Positions 33,150 through 46,245 are shown, counted from the stretch's first letter. The stretch is 64,000 nucleotides of DNA from Hyaloscypha bicolor E (GCF_002865645.1 NW_020194552.1:62001-126000), one strand, 5' to 3'. Numbers and translations: made by a program. Notes: a model not told the origin generated them from the letters alone.

Positions 33150-33753
33150 CAGGCTTGGCAAAAATTCCTGAGGCATTGATACCGGTATCGATAGTAGAGG
33201 TATTTTTCAGGTATCGCAAGGAATCGATAGTATCGATACCAGAATCGATTCTTACCCCAAAAATTAACTCTTTCTTTTATTATTTAAATTATATAATAAT
33301 TTTTTATTACATAATTCCTTTAATTTCTAGTCTTTCTATTAAAAGAAATACTTACTATTATTAATTAAAGTTAATAATATCTTAAATTTAAAATAGCCCT
33401 CATATTCTGAGAATTAAGCCCCGTATTCGTATTTCTTATCAAGACGCTAAATATATAAGCGAGCCTCACGAAAATCTCAAAAGCTCAAAAGCTCATTTTT
33501 ACTTAAAATAGCCGCATTGAGATGAGTTTTAGTCTAAAATATAAGATAAGTAGCTAAATAGAAAGCCTAAATTAAGTAGAGTATTTGCGCTACTAAAAAT
33601 TTTCTTATAAGAAAAGTGGTTCTAAAGTTAATTGCAATCAAAGGGGGGAATTGGGTTCGGGGAATCGATTCCAGAATCGATAGTATCGATACCTGACGAT
33701 TCTGGCATCGATACCTATCGATACCGGAAATTAAGGAATTTTTGCCAAGCCTG
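33150..33753. mobile_element. hAT-type MITE (604 bp) with long TIRs and 8 bp target duplication
   Basis: Both ends read CAGGCTTGGCAAAAATTCC inward, and the inverted similarity extends about 110 bp through ATCGATA-rich blocks. GGAAGAAG is present on both sides (33142-33149 and 33754-33761), a perfect 8 bp duplication. An 8 bp duplication and CAGG-type ends are typical of the hAT superfamily. The interior is extremely AT-rich and non-coding. Confidence 0.85.
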
Positions 33754-34282
33754 GGAAGAAGTGTCAAAGAGGCAATCTTACAAAGAACCTAAGTCTCAAC
33801 TAAGGAGATTCTCAGCCATATTTATAACAAAGGAGAATTCCCGATCCTGCATATGCCTTCCAAGTCTGAGTAGTAAGAGATTCAAGCAAATCTTGTTTCA
33901 GCGGTGCTATTAGAGAATTTGGGTTGATTCTCCCCACATAGATCGTCACACAATCAAGGAAAGGGGCTTGAGCACAAACTTCTATCAAAAGGCTTATTAG
34001 CAAAAGATACATCTAGGGAGCCATCCTCTTACAATGCAGATTCCACAATTGAGGGCGATGCGAGTGGTGTTTGCGGGTATAACTGTGTTACAGAGCGAGA
34101 GGGGACAGGACAGTTAATTGGCGTGAAAGGAGATTTGAGTGTGAAGGTTGTGCGAAATTGACGAAGGAGAATGCCATGAGGGGTTTCGGATTTGTTATAA
34201 GATGTGTGATCCGAGAGCGTATTTGTACTCAATTTGGTACCACCTCCCCCTCTCTTTAAGCCTCTTGTGTGAAGTCTCCTTT
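33754..34282. other. Intergenic, nothing recognised
   Basis: 3' flank of the Clr5-TPR gene and the right flank of the hAT MITE. Confidence 0.35.
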
Positions 34283-36693
34283 TCATTGAGCGCCATCTTC
34301 ATCGCTAACCGGTTCGCTCTCTGCTTCAGATGTTTGATCGTATATCAACTCAATCCAGTTTTGAATTTGCCCAATTGCTGAGTGGCAAGGCCCTTTCATG
34401 TCCCGAATTTCCTGCATTGCCCGCTTGTAAAGTGCCATGGCATCGGAGTATTGCTCCAACTTTTTGTAGCATGCTCCTAGACGAGGACAGTAGTAGATGC
34501 ATCTGTCGTAGTTCCATCCCTCTGTTCCGTGAATTTTGGCTATGTTATGTTCATAGAGGGTCGCTGCTGCGCGGTATTGCCCATGCTTCTGGTAGCACTC
34601 TGCAATCTGAGCTGTGATCCACCTTAACAAGTCTTGATGTCCCGCCGCCTTCTTCCCAATCTCTTGCAACGCTTTTTCAAGCCAAAAATTTGCCTCCTCG
34701 TAAATATTGGACTCCATAATAACATCCCCAAGCTCAGTCATTGCGAAAATGGCGAACAATTCCTCGTCTTGGCCAAACATGCTTGCTTTCGCCAAAATGT
34801 CTCTGTACACAACTTCACTTTCTGAGCTCAACCCAAGTCCACGAAGACATCTAGCCAATACCAACTCATTGTGCCGCGTGGTGCAGTGTTCACTTCCTAT
34901 AAGCTCCTCGGCCAGTTCCACCGACCGTCGTGCAATTGCCACACTTTCTTTGTAGTGTTTTTGCCCCAGTAGTGCTAATGCGAGGTTTCTGAATCCGATA
35001 CATATTCCTAAGTTAGATGCCTGCTTGCATCGTTCTTGAAGCTGCAGCATCAGGCAGAGAATTCTTATAGATTCATCAAAATTACCCCGAGCTATTAAAC
35101 TCTCAGCGGCCCAGTTCATGGCTTGCAGCGAGTCCCTATCATAAGGACCAACAGTGGTTAAATTCAACTGTACCAGTTGATGAGAATAGTCCGCCACCTC
35201 CTCGTCAGAACCCATTGCCTGTGCTATTCTGGTCTGCGTGATCAGAGATTCATATGCTAGAGAATCACCTGCAATTAGAGAAGCGTTTCGCCTGGTATCA
35301 TGATGCAACTGCTCGTACAACTCTTTTGCTTCATTGTGTCTTCCTCGGAAAAGAATCACTCTTATTAGCTGTTGGTAATCAAAGAGGCTGTTGGAAGAAT
35401 AGTCCTCTTTTGTCCTTTGGCTGATTGTAATGACTCGTCTCAACCAGTATTCTGCAAGTTTCCAATTACTCAACCCCACGAACGCAGATGCAATACCCCG
35501 CAAAATTGCGAGCATAGCGGGATGCGTCTCGGTGAACAGTCCTTGGAGCTTCGACAATCTTTCTTTGAGCTCAAGAATATCGTAATTGGCGACGGCTACC
35601 TGCGTCAAGCGTGGGAGTTTTTGAGTGTGTTGTGAAGCCAATCTGCTCGGCTCAAATGATGAATACCAACAGATTTTGTTGAAAGGTGTCGCTGAAGCAG
35701 ATTGCAAAGCAGCAATGTTCAACATTTGGCGGTCAGGTTGACGCAACACTATTTCCTGGCCTGTTTCGTTGTTGGGACTGCTAGACAGGTCGTTATATTG
35801 GTCCGATGATATATAGTGAGGTAGGGCATAATCTGCAGCCTCGGGTGTCGGGAAATGCATGGCGTAGGAATGCACGTCAGCCGGAGGTTCAATAGACAGG
35901 ACTGAAAAGAGACTGGATAATAAGGCAGGGCCCGGATCTACTGAATCGGAGGAGAATGGGTACGGATTGGTATTGTTTTCAAGGCTTCGGAGCAAGACAT
36001 CTGCTACTAGAGTGTCTTCCCCAAAGGTAGGCGGTTCTGGGGGCTGAGAGTGAGACATCTCGGCTGGCAGGGTGGAGTCATTGTTGAATGTGCCTGCCAA
36101 AAGATTAGTTATCTTTTAAGAGCAGAGTAACCTTTGCTTACCTGATGCTTGATTCGAGTGGCTGCTACTATGTCTTAGATCTGTCTGCTTCGTAGCTCTC
36201 CTCTTCCAGCGCTCAATCTTGGCAGCTGTAACTTTGATACCGGTTATTGTACGGAGCGATTCATCTGGAGGTGCAGATATGTTTTGGAGAAAGGCCGTTC
36301 TCTCCTCCGCGCTTGTGTTCTTTCTGAAGTTCCATTGTTTCAATTTTCGATTGACTTGTCTCTTACTATTATTTGTTAGGACGAGGCGCCAGAGAGCCAG
36401 ATGGCATAAAAGCAAGCAATAGAGAAAACTTACGTGAGAGCGAAGCCCTGCTTCCGAAGCAAATCAACCACATGCTGCAACTTTCTATCCTCTTGGATAA
36501 AGAGCCGCCAGATCGTCGGCTTAAGCTCCATCCACTCTTCTCGCGATAGTTGATCCCGCTTGTTTGCATTGTCGACACTGAGACGTTTCTGATCGAGAGA
36601 CATGATGATATTCTCCGTGTGGCACGGTAACACAGACAACACTGAAGATTCGGGACGATTGCACTCAAACTCGAGGGGAAGAAAGATGTGCAT
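34283..36693 (-). CDS. Clr5-domain and TPR-repeat protein
   Basis: Exons 36693-36434, 36365-36142 and 36093-34283 (764 aa). Introns have GTAAGT...CCTAAC...ATAG and GTAAGC...ACTAAT...GCAG. The N-terminal domain reads LSREEWMELKPTIWRLFIQE, DVVDLLRKQGF-type and, across intron 1, ALTKRQVNRKLKQWNFRKN. This is the Clr5 domain, a small helical DNA-binding-like domain named from a fission yeast silencing factor. A disordered linker follows, then about ten helical hairpins of tetratricopeptide type (LAEYWLRRVITISQ, NEAKELYEQL, YKESVAIARRSVELAEEL, YRAAATLYEHNIAK, YSDAMALYKRAMQEI). Clr5-TPR fusions are common in filamentous fungi; their role is unproven and regulation is guessed. ATG 36603 (MSLDQKRLS) has a better context than 36693 and may be the true start, giving 734 aa. 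Confidence 0.8.
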
Positions 36694-38563
36694 GAAGCTT
36701 CAATACTGAGAAATAGCGATAAGCCAAGAAATGAGTAGAGACGTTCTCTGTCCTTGACTTGAGAGATAATTGTAAAAAACCAATACGGTTGTGATATTAG
36801 TAAAAAGCGGGGCTTAGCGATTGGACCTGACAAAGTTACCGTGCATGAAGTGTGGCTGACACGCAGCTAATTAGAACCTCTGTAAAAGTTACCATGCATT
36901 GGCCAAGGGAGAGTACAGCAACGATGGATGGCGTAACTAGACAGTTGCTCTGTGGTTGCCTAAGAAAGATGCACAAAACTCAAAATTTCCCTGCATATCT
37001 CCAAGGCACCAGATTGGTCAGAGAAGTGAAGATATCGAGAGTTTCAGATGACACTCTTTCAGAAAGCCTATTGCTGGCCATTTTTTAATTTTTTTATATA
37101 TATTCAGAAAATAATATATCTTGGACCCCCCAAAACGCTTTTGGAACAGGTGGGAATACCATGCGTGAAAGTTGCTGGCTTTGCGCTGTAGGAGCTGAGC
37201 CGGTAGTGAGTGGGTGCACAGGATTGGTAGCAGCACTGGATGAGTTGAGCGTGGTTGGCGAGCCTTCACAATTTCTAAGCATACTTTTTGGTAGCACTGT
37301 GCACAGGATTGATTGGGCACAGTAGTGGTTACACATCGGCAGCGACACGCAAAGAAAAGCCACACAATGCAAATTTAGCACCACAGATACTACAAGGATC
37401 AGAAAGTGACTCTAAGTCATACTTACCAGCCAGCCAGTAAGCGCAAGTTTAGGGCGGGGCGCGACTTATAATAATAGGTCCTGAGCGAAAACCCTTGCAC
37501 AATCGAGGTTTAAATTTCAACTTTCGGCGGTTTTGCACTCAGGGTTGATTAAGATACATGCAGACTATATCATTCCTTCTAAAAGAAGAGAAATTCGTGC
37601 ACCTTAAAATAAGGATACATAGAATAAGACAAAGAATAGGTAAGGCGACGCGAAGACAGTTTAAAAACGAAATAGTTATCCGATCCGCAAACGAATCCCC
37701 TCGGAAAACAGAGGGCCAAACCTCAAGTTTCCGAGGTATTCCGTTTAGTATCGATCCAAATAGATGCAAATGGCATCGATCCACAGTATTCGAGGTCAGT
37801 CCTCATGTCGAAGAGGGTAACGCAGCCGCTAAATTTTGAGTGGCTAGAAGCTTCGCGTTATTTGATGGTTGCGTATTGGAGGAATTGATACTGATCGCGA
37901 CTAGGTCTTCTGCGGAGACCCAAGTATAGGACAGTGCCTCAGAGGTGGGAACGTGCAGATACCAGAGAAGACTTCTCGGTCAAGGAGTATGCGGATATCT
38001 GATGAAAATGCATCGGGAAGCAAGCTCAACAGCCTTATCTCTTCTTTCCCGAGAGGAAGATATTGGTAAGGACGCATTTCCGATGAGGGAAAGATGCAGA
38101 AATGAAAGAGATTCGGAAGGTGTATGTTCAGGCTGCATCGGTTGAAGATCACCGGATCACTTTTAAGGGGGGTTCGGTCACATGACTAGAACATAGCGCT
38201 CCCTAGATAGCAGCACGTTTGGTCCAAATTCATAATTTCTCTAAGCACATCCAAGACTTCGTACTCTATCTTGTTATGATGCCTCTGGAGAAAATGAGAA
38301 GCAAACAAATTGTCCTTTTCACGAGGCTCCAGAACTCTGCCCCACAATAATAAGCCTAGCGCATATCATAGCCCCTGGCCTGGACCTCAACCTCACGTTC
38401 TTATCGTCATCATCAACACAATCACACGCGCACACTTACAACGCGCCAGCCATCGAGCCAGATCCTTCCCCTAGCAGATAATTGCAATCCTCTCCACGAT
38501 CCCTCCAAATCTCTAACAACGACGTGGCAATCGCAAACGAAACCGCGGAGAAGAGGCCACGAG
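36694..38563. other. Intergenic 1.9 kb, nothing recognised
   Basis: A short T/A microsatellite lies near 37086-37102. A 93-codon plus frame at 37558-37839 has no motif. Confidence 0.4.
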
Positions 38564-40656
38564 ATGGATTCCCTCCCCGCCGAACTCCTCAACCTCATCC
38601 TCCTATGGGACATCCGCATGTGCCGTTGCGAAAAGAACTCGATACTACCATTGCGGCTAGTTTGCAAAGCCTTCGATGAGATCCTAAAACCATACGTGTT
38701 CAAGACAATACAGCTCGAATTCTCTCGGTTCCTGAGGCAGAGGAGAGGCGCGATTGAGGCAAAGGATTGGGATGAAGAGGGGAAGATTGCGAAAGAGCTG
38801 CAGGGACACGGGAGCGGATTGGATGTAGTATGGGGACATGAGGCAATTTGGAAGCTAACGATGGATAGGGAGGGGCTGAAAAGAGTGGGTGGATGTTGTG
38901 AGGCTCTGTATTTGGATTTAATGGTTGTGAGGGATGAGGGTAGGTTCTCCAGTTTCTTTCAACGTTTCTAGGTTTTTTTCATTTTTTTGCATCGTGCCCA
39001 TCACTCGGAAGTTTATTTGGGTCAGTATGGCATCTGCTAACTGGGCTCGCAGAGGAAATAACTCGTCTTACGAACGTCTTCCAGGGCCTGATACCCAAGG
39101 TTCCGGAGTTGGTACCACTGCTCGCCTCCCTTCGGAAATATTGTATGAATGAAAGCACATTTGACGAGACTGATTTCAAGGAGCTTGTGGAAGTATGCTG
39201 GAAGAATTGTCTTGGAAGCACAGCTGCTGACTGATCGTCCCCCTAGAATGTCCTTGATGCCACACCGAACATGCGAAGACTAAAGTTGAATTTGCCATTC
39301 CAAGTCGTTGGTCAACAAAGTCGAACAGCTACTCTCCTCCTAGCTACAACAATGGCAGCTCTCACAAAACGACCCGAAGAAGCCAAAGGGCTCGATACTC
39401 TAGTCCTTGACCATGTCAGCGATACAACGATCATCGATATCTGCAACAATCCCATGGATCTAGGGAATGCCATACAGGCCTTCTCGGGGCTCAAGCATCT
39501 GGTGCTATCTATGAAAAGACAAGAAGCACGGGACGCTCGACAAGTCGTTTTTACCAAACATCTATGGTTTCTGATTCGGAAAGCCATTGATTTAGAAAGC
39601 CTATGCTTGATCGGATGGAACGTCAAGAGAGACATTGCCACAAGAACGCATTTACATGGCGTTTCAGCCAATGTTTGGAACATGCGATCTCTACCATTTC
39701 ACGTAGATGAATCTCGTACTTCATCTCGCCTTCGATTCTTAGAGCTGAAGCGTGTCGACATCGATCCGCGTTCCCTGCTCAACCTGGTGGCGGAGTCTGC
39801 TAGATCACTGAAAGAGCTATATTTAAACGAAGTGTACCTAAAGGTTGGAGATCACAATGCTTCCAGCGGCACTTCTCTATGGTTGGGGCATGGCGACCTT
39901 CGAAAAACAGATGATGTCGTCTGGGTTGCTCAAGATTTACGCAAAATCGAAGGCTTGGAGCTGGATGTTCTCCGAGCGACTGGACTCGGATACGATGAAT
40001 TTGACCCAGAGACGAATCCAATGCACCCGAACTACGATCTCGTTGATTATTCTGGTCGGAATCGACCATTCGATCAACGATTTGTCGAGGCGGTCCTTTA
40101 CTTCGAGGATGTCATCGCGGACGATACTCCCAAGCCAAAAGTCTGTTCAGGGTCAAGCGGTCAAGATTTGCCACAAATTGCCACCGTCATCCCCGAACTC
40201 ACAAACCTCACCAGCGTCCTCCCACCAGAGTATCCGGAAGAGAGTCCTGGACCCATCTTCGGTGAACTACCTCAGTCCGAACAACTACCACTTGCTCTCC
40301 CTCCCCTCCTTCAATCGGAACCCGCAACACCAGCACCGGTGCATCAGGTACAGTTCAACCAGACAAACGCTGGAGGTCTCTACGTCGAGTCATCTCAGCC
40401 TGAACAGCACACTCTCCCTCCTCTCAACCACTTGCGGAAAGAAAAAGAATACGATGCCGAGACATTCCAGAGATCTCACAACACTACTTCGCATTTCAAG
40501 AGATGCATTGATGGGTATTTCTTCAATCATAATGAGCAGGCCTTGAAAGAGCTACAGAATATCATTACCGTTGCGGATCGAGGGATGACGCTCCTTTCGG
40601 AAGAAATTGACAGAGCGAGGCATGGAACGGGGATTTTGCCTCCTCTTCCTCTTTGA
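38564..40656 (+). CDS. F-box protein (641 aa)
   Basis: Exons 38564-38939, 39053-39192 and 39247-40656; introns have GTAGGT...GCTAAC...GCAG and GTATGC...CTGAC...CTAG. The F-box is at the very N-terminus: MDSLPAELLNLILLWDI, then LRLVCKAFDEILKPYVFKTI. Such domains bind Skp1 and recruit substrates to SCF ubiquitin ligases. The middle part is LRR-like (LDTLVLDHVSD, LKHLVLSMK, LESLCLIGW, LRFLELKRVDI, LKELYLNEVYL). The C-terminal third is Pro-rich, with two related boxes (SEQLPLALPPLLQSE and PEQHTLPPLNHL), and ends in a helical segment. No lesion. The substrate is unknown. Confidence 0.8.
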
Positions 40657-41325
40657 GAACACTCATGGTGGATTTTGGCCTATGATGGTGACCTTTTTGG
40701 AAGACATGCTTCAGATCGTACTTGTGATGAAACAAAGTCGGCCTGCCGTCTCGTCTAAGCAAATTTAACATGGGTTCAAATGTCCAGAGAACCAAGAACA
40801 CAACACCTTACCGACGCTGTTCCAGTCTTGGTCTCTTGAACGCAAATCAAGCTCCATCACTACGAAGTCGTACGGATGAAATAAGATGAGTAGTGCTCAC
40901 ACCCATGACTTGAGTCTTTCTATTGACTCTGTGTCCGAACCCGGAACACTCGAAGTTGACTTCGGCATTGTGGTCTTCGAAAGTCCAGTCCCTTAGCCCG
41001 GTGCTTTTCTCACTCTCACTTCACTCAAATTTGAGCACTTGACTCTTTTCGGACTACCCCTGAATTAGCCGAGCTTGTCTCCAACCTACAGCTTACATCA
41101 GAATAATTCCAATGTCCCTGCCCGGGTCGTGCAATGCTTTACGTTGAGAGAGACTTCATTGAAAGATATAGCATCCCACACATCGGGCCGCGTGCTAGGT
41201 ACTGCTTCCACGCTTCCCCTCATTTCTACTACTCTTCAGCAAAGATGGCAAAAGAAACAATGGCCTCGACGAATCTGTTCTTAGGAGCAACGCTATGATT
41301 CTCACAGAAAATTACATTTTCTATC
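40657..41325. other. Intergenic, nothing recognised
   Basis: 3' flank of the F-box gene and promoter of the P450 relic. Confidence 0.35.
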
Positions 41326-42969
41326 ATGACTGTTGTCGGAGTGGCTGTCTTGACGTGGGCGGTGCGATTCATTCGATTTCGACAATCGTACAGGAAGCTT
41401 GTGAGTTTCTCTTCCTTTGCTCGAAGTTCTTAACTCATTCTTAACTAGGCTCCGTTGTTGCCATCCCCACCCTTCAACACCCTTCTTGGCAGCATAAAAG
41501 CTTTGGCTGAAACATACGCACATGCACCAACCGATACGCACATACATGGGATCTTTACTATGATGCAAAGGAAGTACAAATTGAAGGGAATGTGATTTAT
41601 GGACACCTGGCCAGTGAGCCCACAGCGTCAACTTGTAGTTGCGGACCCGGTATGCCATTGTCCCTAATCCAGTCTGAAGAATTTCGTTAAATTTTGACCA
41701 CATGGAAGGGTCTAGCTACACAGATCACTCAGGTTAACAATCTCCCCAAATCTCCGTCAATGAGCCAGTTTGCTAGGCACCTCACGGAGCCCAAGAATGT
41801 TTCTCACTGAAGGCGCCTTGTGGAAGAAATCGAGGTCGATATTCAATTCCGGCTTCTCGCTCCCACATCTCATGACTTTAGTTCCTGCCATAGTCGATGA
41901 TGTTCTCATTTACCGCAGGACCATCGGCGAGCACACTGACCTCGGGGACGTGAGGCCCATCGAGAAAGCATTAGCTTATTTGACGATTGGCATCATGTGC
42001 CACGTTGTTCTCGCCTTCGACTTCGAGTCGCAGACCGAGAAGAACGGGTTCGTAGAGGTATTTCGCAGCCAGATATCGTGGACGGCGAGCGCTGTATCAA
42101 TTAACCCAATCATCAATCTCAGCCCATTACGGCCTTTCATGCATAGGTACTACACTCGAAAGATGAACGCGTATCTTGGCAAAGTTTTGGATGATCGATT
42201 CGCCGACTCGAACCATGAATCAGGTAACTCTCGCCGCAAGCCAGCGATCGACCTGGCACTCGACGAATACACACAACAGCAAAAGGAAGAGAACGTTGCG
42301 AGAAGTGCACAGGGAATCGACAAGGCCTTTAAGACAAATGCCAGCGACCAGATGAAGACATTCATCTTTGCCGGCCATGACACCGCGTCGAGCACGACGG
42401 CCTACACTTACTTGCTCCTCGGCCAACACCCCGCAGAATTAGCAAAAGCGCGTGCAGAGCTTGACAGCGTCTTTGGAACAGATCCTAGCCAGACAGGAGA
42501 TCTGATCAAGCAGAATCCGAACCTAGTAAACGGCCTAACGTTTATCACTGGCGTTGTCAGGGAAACAATGAGGCTTTTCGCACCTGTGATGACTGTACGT
42601 GAAGGGCAGGGCACGATTACTTACGGAAATGTCACGTATGATATAGGCGGCTATACGGTATCCATGGGAGTGCACTGCATCCATCAGAATGAGAAGTACT
42701 TCCCCTGTCCCGATGAGTTCATACCTGATCGATGGGTCCCTGGCTCAGACAGCTTTCAGGAGATACCGAAAGATGGGTACAGACCTTTTGAGAAAGGTCC
42801 GAGGGATTGTATTTGCCAGCGGCTTGCGATGTTGAAAATGAGAATTATTCTCGCGTTGACGTTGAGGAACTTTGATTTCGAGGAGGATTATGAGACGTGG
42901 GACAAGAATTTAGGGAGGACGAGCCCCGGAAGTTTGTTGGAGGGGAGGAGAGGGATGTTTGGCAAGTGA
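41326..42969 (+). pseudogene. Cytochrome P450 pseudogene
   Basis: ATG 41326 opens a membrane anchor (VVGVAVLTWAVRF). Exons are 41326-41400, 41449-41649 and about 41709-42969. In exon 2 the frame KYKLKGM-stop-FMDTWPVSPQRQLVVADP has a TGA at 41593 where Trp is expected. Near 41798 the frame shifts by one: FARHLTEPKN is followed, in another frame, by MFLTEGALWKKSRSIFNSGF. The rest reads as a P450: AGHDT (helix I oxygen-binding motif), ETMR (ExxR), FIPDRW, and the haem loop FEKGPRDCICQ. There the conserved Gly two residues after the haem Cys is Cys (42814-42816), a third probable loss. Microsomal P450s of this build usually serve secondary metabolism, but this copy cannot give an enzyme. The family could not be placed. 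Confidence 0.8.
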
Positions 42970-43421
42970 AAATTCCTTCCTGGAACTTGGTGACGCTTTC
43001 TGATAGGACACGTAGTTCAACGTGCATACCAATAGCTGATTGCGAGTGCGAAACCTGCCGACGGATTACCGGGGAGGTTTATAAGAAGAAAACAAAAGAG
43101 ACGCGTTTGATGGATGGCTTGCTAAGCTCAAGCATCAACAAATCCTTCTGGTTGCTGGCCCCCTTACTGAAATGGATGTGTTGAAACGTCTGGCATGATG
43201 TAAGGTACATCCAGTATCACGAACTCAGAAATGAATCAAATATGAAACCTTTTGGTAAGTATAGACTCAGGGATCTCATTTCCCATGTGAGACCAGGAAG
43301 TGGGCTCAAATAATTTCAAGTGAGTCCCTGCCCAGTTTAGCAACCTCGACTTACTCTACCAGCGAAGCTCCCGCTTGATCCCCAAACCAAGGAGCATACC
43401 AAGAAGCAGAAACGAGGAAAT
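42970..43421. other. Intergenic, nothing recognised
   Basis: The 3' ends of the P450 relic and the CorA-like gene converge here. Confidence 0.35.
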
Positions 43422-45082
43422 CTACACTGACATTGGGCCAGAAGACACTGAAGAATCAAACCCGCCCGTTCTGATGCCCCTAGCCGATTCATGAGCAGAG
43501 GTTGGTTGCGTGTCTTCGAAGAGGTGCTTCGCAAGCAGCTTCTGATACCTATGCCATGCATATAGTACCAATAAAGTCAGAGGAATAGAGATGACCCAGA
43601 TCAACCAAAAGTAAGGGGACATGCCAAGCGACTTCTTATCGTTATCATGGAGGTAAAAGAAGGGCGTGCTGAAGATTGTCTGAAACGGGATTAGGACGGG
43701 CTGTTCCAAAAAAATTGTTTTGACAAAAACGCATCACTTACCGCCACTGCAGTGCAAGGGAGGAAAACGAGAGTCATCGCAGCGATTATTTTCATGGAGC
43801 CACTTTCGGCTTTCATGATTGTCGAATCTGCCTGGGTCACAAGGTTGAAAGACTGTAAATTCAGGTCAGTCACCGAGTGTATTTGCCTGCAGCTACTAAC
43901 ATACCAAATTAATCATGTTCTGAGTTCTTTTCTCCAAACTTTTGAGCCGAAGATAGGTTGACTTGAACAGTGTTCCACGGTGCCGGAATCTCGCACGCGT
44001 CTCACAAACGATGGGTGTTTCTGAGGTTGAGGCTCTGGTGATCCGGTCATGGTGCTCTTTTACCGATTCCAGTGTCGCCGTTACCGCTTCAGTGGCCTCC
44101 ACAAGATATATTTGGTGCTTTGACAGCATGTGCAGCCCCACAAAATCCAGGCCCGCTGCTGCAAGTACTGGATGAGATGCGGACCTCAAAATTTTCTGGG
44201 CTTTATGTAAGCGCTTGACCTCACTATCGTTGATTGTAACTCACCTCCTCTTCTTTGCTGTATACCGTTGCTAGATCCCAGGCTAAGTTGTCGATTCGAG
44301 AATAGAGGACTTCGAACACGATATTTAATAGACAGTACGGATCTTCTAAAATATCTTGACACGGAGTACTACTAGCCAGGACATCGAGCTTCTCCCAAAG
44401 TAGCTTTTCTCCTCCGAAAACCATCAAAGTAGCCTCGGAACAGCTTGATGTTTTCATTCCCGGCTTGGTTTTCAGACAATATGCCGAGCGGACCCAAGTA
44501 AAGTCGGCTTGGCGGAGACCGTCAGCTCTGTTCCCGACATACTTAACTCCGTTGATTTCTTCAACTGGAACATTCTTGCACACAAAATGGAACCAGCAAT
44601 CTGGACTGTCAGTCTGTACATACTCACAAATGTTAGATAATATGATGGCTTACAATTGTATCCTTCAGTTTCTTCAACGGTTCCGAACGAGTGGGAGACA
44701 TTGTGCAATCGCTCTGAAATGAAGGCGTCAGGGATTGAATGGAGCTTATATAACGCAATCAAATCTCCCACTGTCTGCGGATTGGGGACGTCAAGAGGCG
44801 CGAATCAGGAATCATTGTAAGTATCTAAAAAGGCCGACCAGAAAAAGAACCACTAACATGATTTCCAACGGACTTGAAGACCGCTGAGCCAAGTCTAAGA
44901 CGGTATGATTTGAAAATCTCGTCCCCGTAGCCCGTGCTAACTGTTTATCAGTGCATACCACGAGGGTTCTCAAAGAAGAACCAACCTTCCCGCCATTCAA
45001 ACCCGCCAAACTTCACGGCAGGATACGAAGCCTTCGAATCCCTATTGGCGTCGTTCTCGAATTTCTTGATAGCAGATTCCAT
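43422..45082 (-). pseudogene. CorA-like fungal membrane protein, damaged in its 5' half
   Basis: ATG 45082 starts MESAIKKFENDANRDSKASY. Proposed exons are 45082-44858, 44774-44654, 44613-44245, 44195-43915, 43852-43742 and 43679-43422. The 3' half reads cleanly: HQIYLVEATEAVTATLESVKEH (coiled helix), NLVTQADSTIMK, then MKIIAAMTLVFLPCTAVA-TIFSTPFF and FWLIWVISIPLTLLVLYAW. These are the two C-terminal membrane helices and linker of the CorA-like family common in leotiomycetes and sordariomycetes. In exon 1, after FFFENPRGMH, two adjacent stops TGA TAA (plus bases 44945-44950) interrupt an otherwise open frame (TVSTGYGDEIFKSYRL). The junction 44654/44613 also changes phase. A tiny unrecognised intron could hide the stops, but none of normal length fits. 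Ion transport is not established for this subfamily. Confidence 0.6.
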
Positions 45083-46245
45083 TCTTCTTCATGGGTCATT
45101 TGCATTATATCCCGGCATGTGACTTTTGGAACTGAGGTTGAATTTGAAACATCGGGATCAATCACTGGGCAAGAACTTGACAAGGTTTTAGAAACCCCTT
45201 CTTAGTCATTTCCAACCGAGGCGGACAACACGGCAAGTGTGTTTGGTGGCTTCCTTAGCGAACTGCCCACTCCTGTCGTGATCCGTCATGCATACTTTCA
45301 GCTCTCATGTATTGGAATCCATCCCGGAAATCCCAAAGTGTCCATCGATCCAATCGCACGGCGCATCGTTTTCGCAGCCCCGAAACCTGCATGAGAACTT
45401 ACACTTTGACTTTACCATCACATGCAGTGCACCCACTTTGCTGCTTTAGATTGCCAGGATTCTTTCTTGGCGGTGGGGGCGAATGTCACCTCACGAGGCT
45501 GCGAAGACCTCCCACCTCAGGTGAGGATCGAGGAGAGATTTGGAACCAAACAAGTTTCCTGCAAGATTTTGCCTGAAGAAATGCCCTCTTACGATCCTCC
45601 GCCACACAGATTGCGGCATTACTTGAGAAGAATTGGTTCTTTTTGATTCATGAAAGTCTTTCATGCCCATCTTGACGGCGACCCATTGAGCTTGGATGGT
45701 ATGCTGTGCGCGAGTTATTGGCCGCTACGTGGCATGCCCACCCTGCATGGTTATTCAGTTTTCAGACCCCAATATGCACTCCGCGGCGGCTATCCCGTCA
45801 ATTCGGAGGAGGGGGCCTTTTGAGAGGAAAAGGCTCGCGGCCAATATGAGGATAGGTCAAAAGTTCCACCTCACACATCCTCTTCGCGCGGAACCCAATA
45901 AGATACCGCCATTAACTTCGAAGGATGCAAATCCATGCCTCTTTGGCTCATATGTTCCCCCCTCTCTGCATCTCGCTGAGGAATGTTACAGCTGATGAGG
46001 CTATTCGAAACTTGCTTTGAGCGGCATGGTTCCAATCCGTCCTTTGCTGCCCGCATCGCCGAAGGCACTTGGACAAACATATAAGTGCATTGATGTTACC
46101 ACAGCCTAACGCTTCTACAAAGCTTTGTAGGTTTTGTGCAGGTTTTCAGAGTCAATCTTGTCGCAAACTGGCAGAACTTCACCTCCCAACAACAGTACCA
46201 AGACCTGAGGGATCAAATCTATCCTATTGAGCCCTTGGATTAAGA
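45083..46245. other. Intergenic 1.2 kb with an unassigned open frame
   Basis: A 74-codon frame from ATG 45422 (MQCTHFAALDCQDSFLAVGA) to 45646 is the only notable frame. No family was recognised and it is not called as a gene. Confidence 0.35.
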
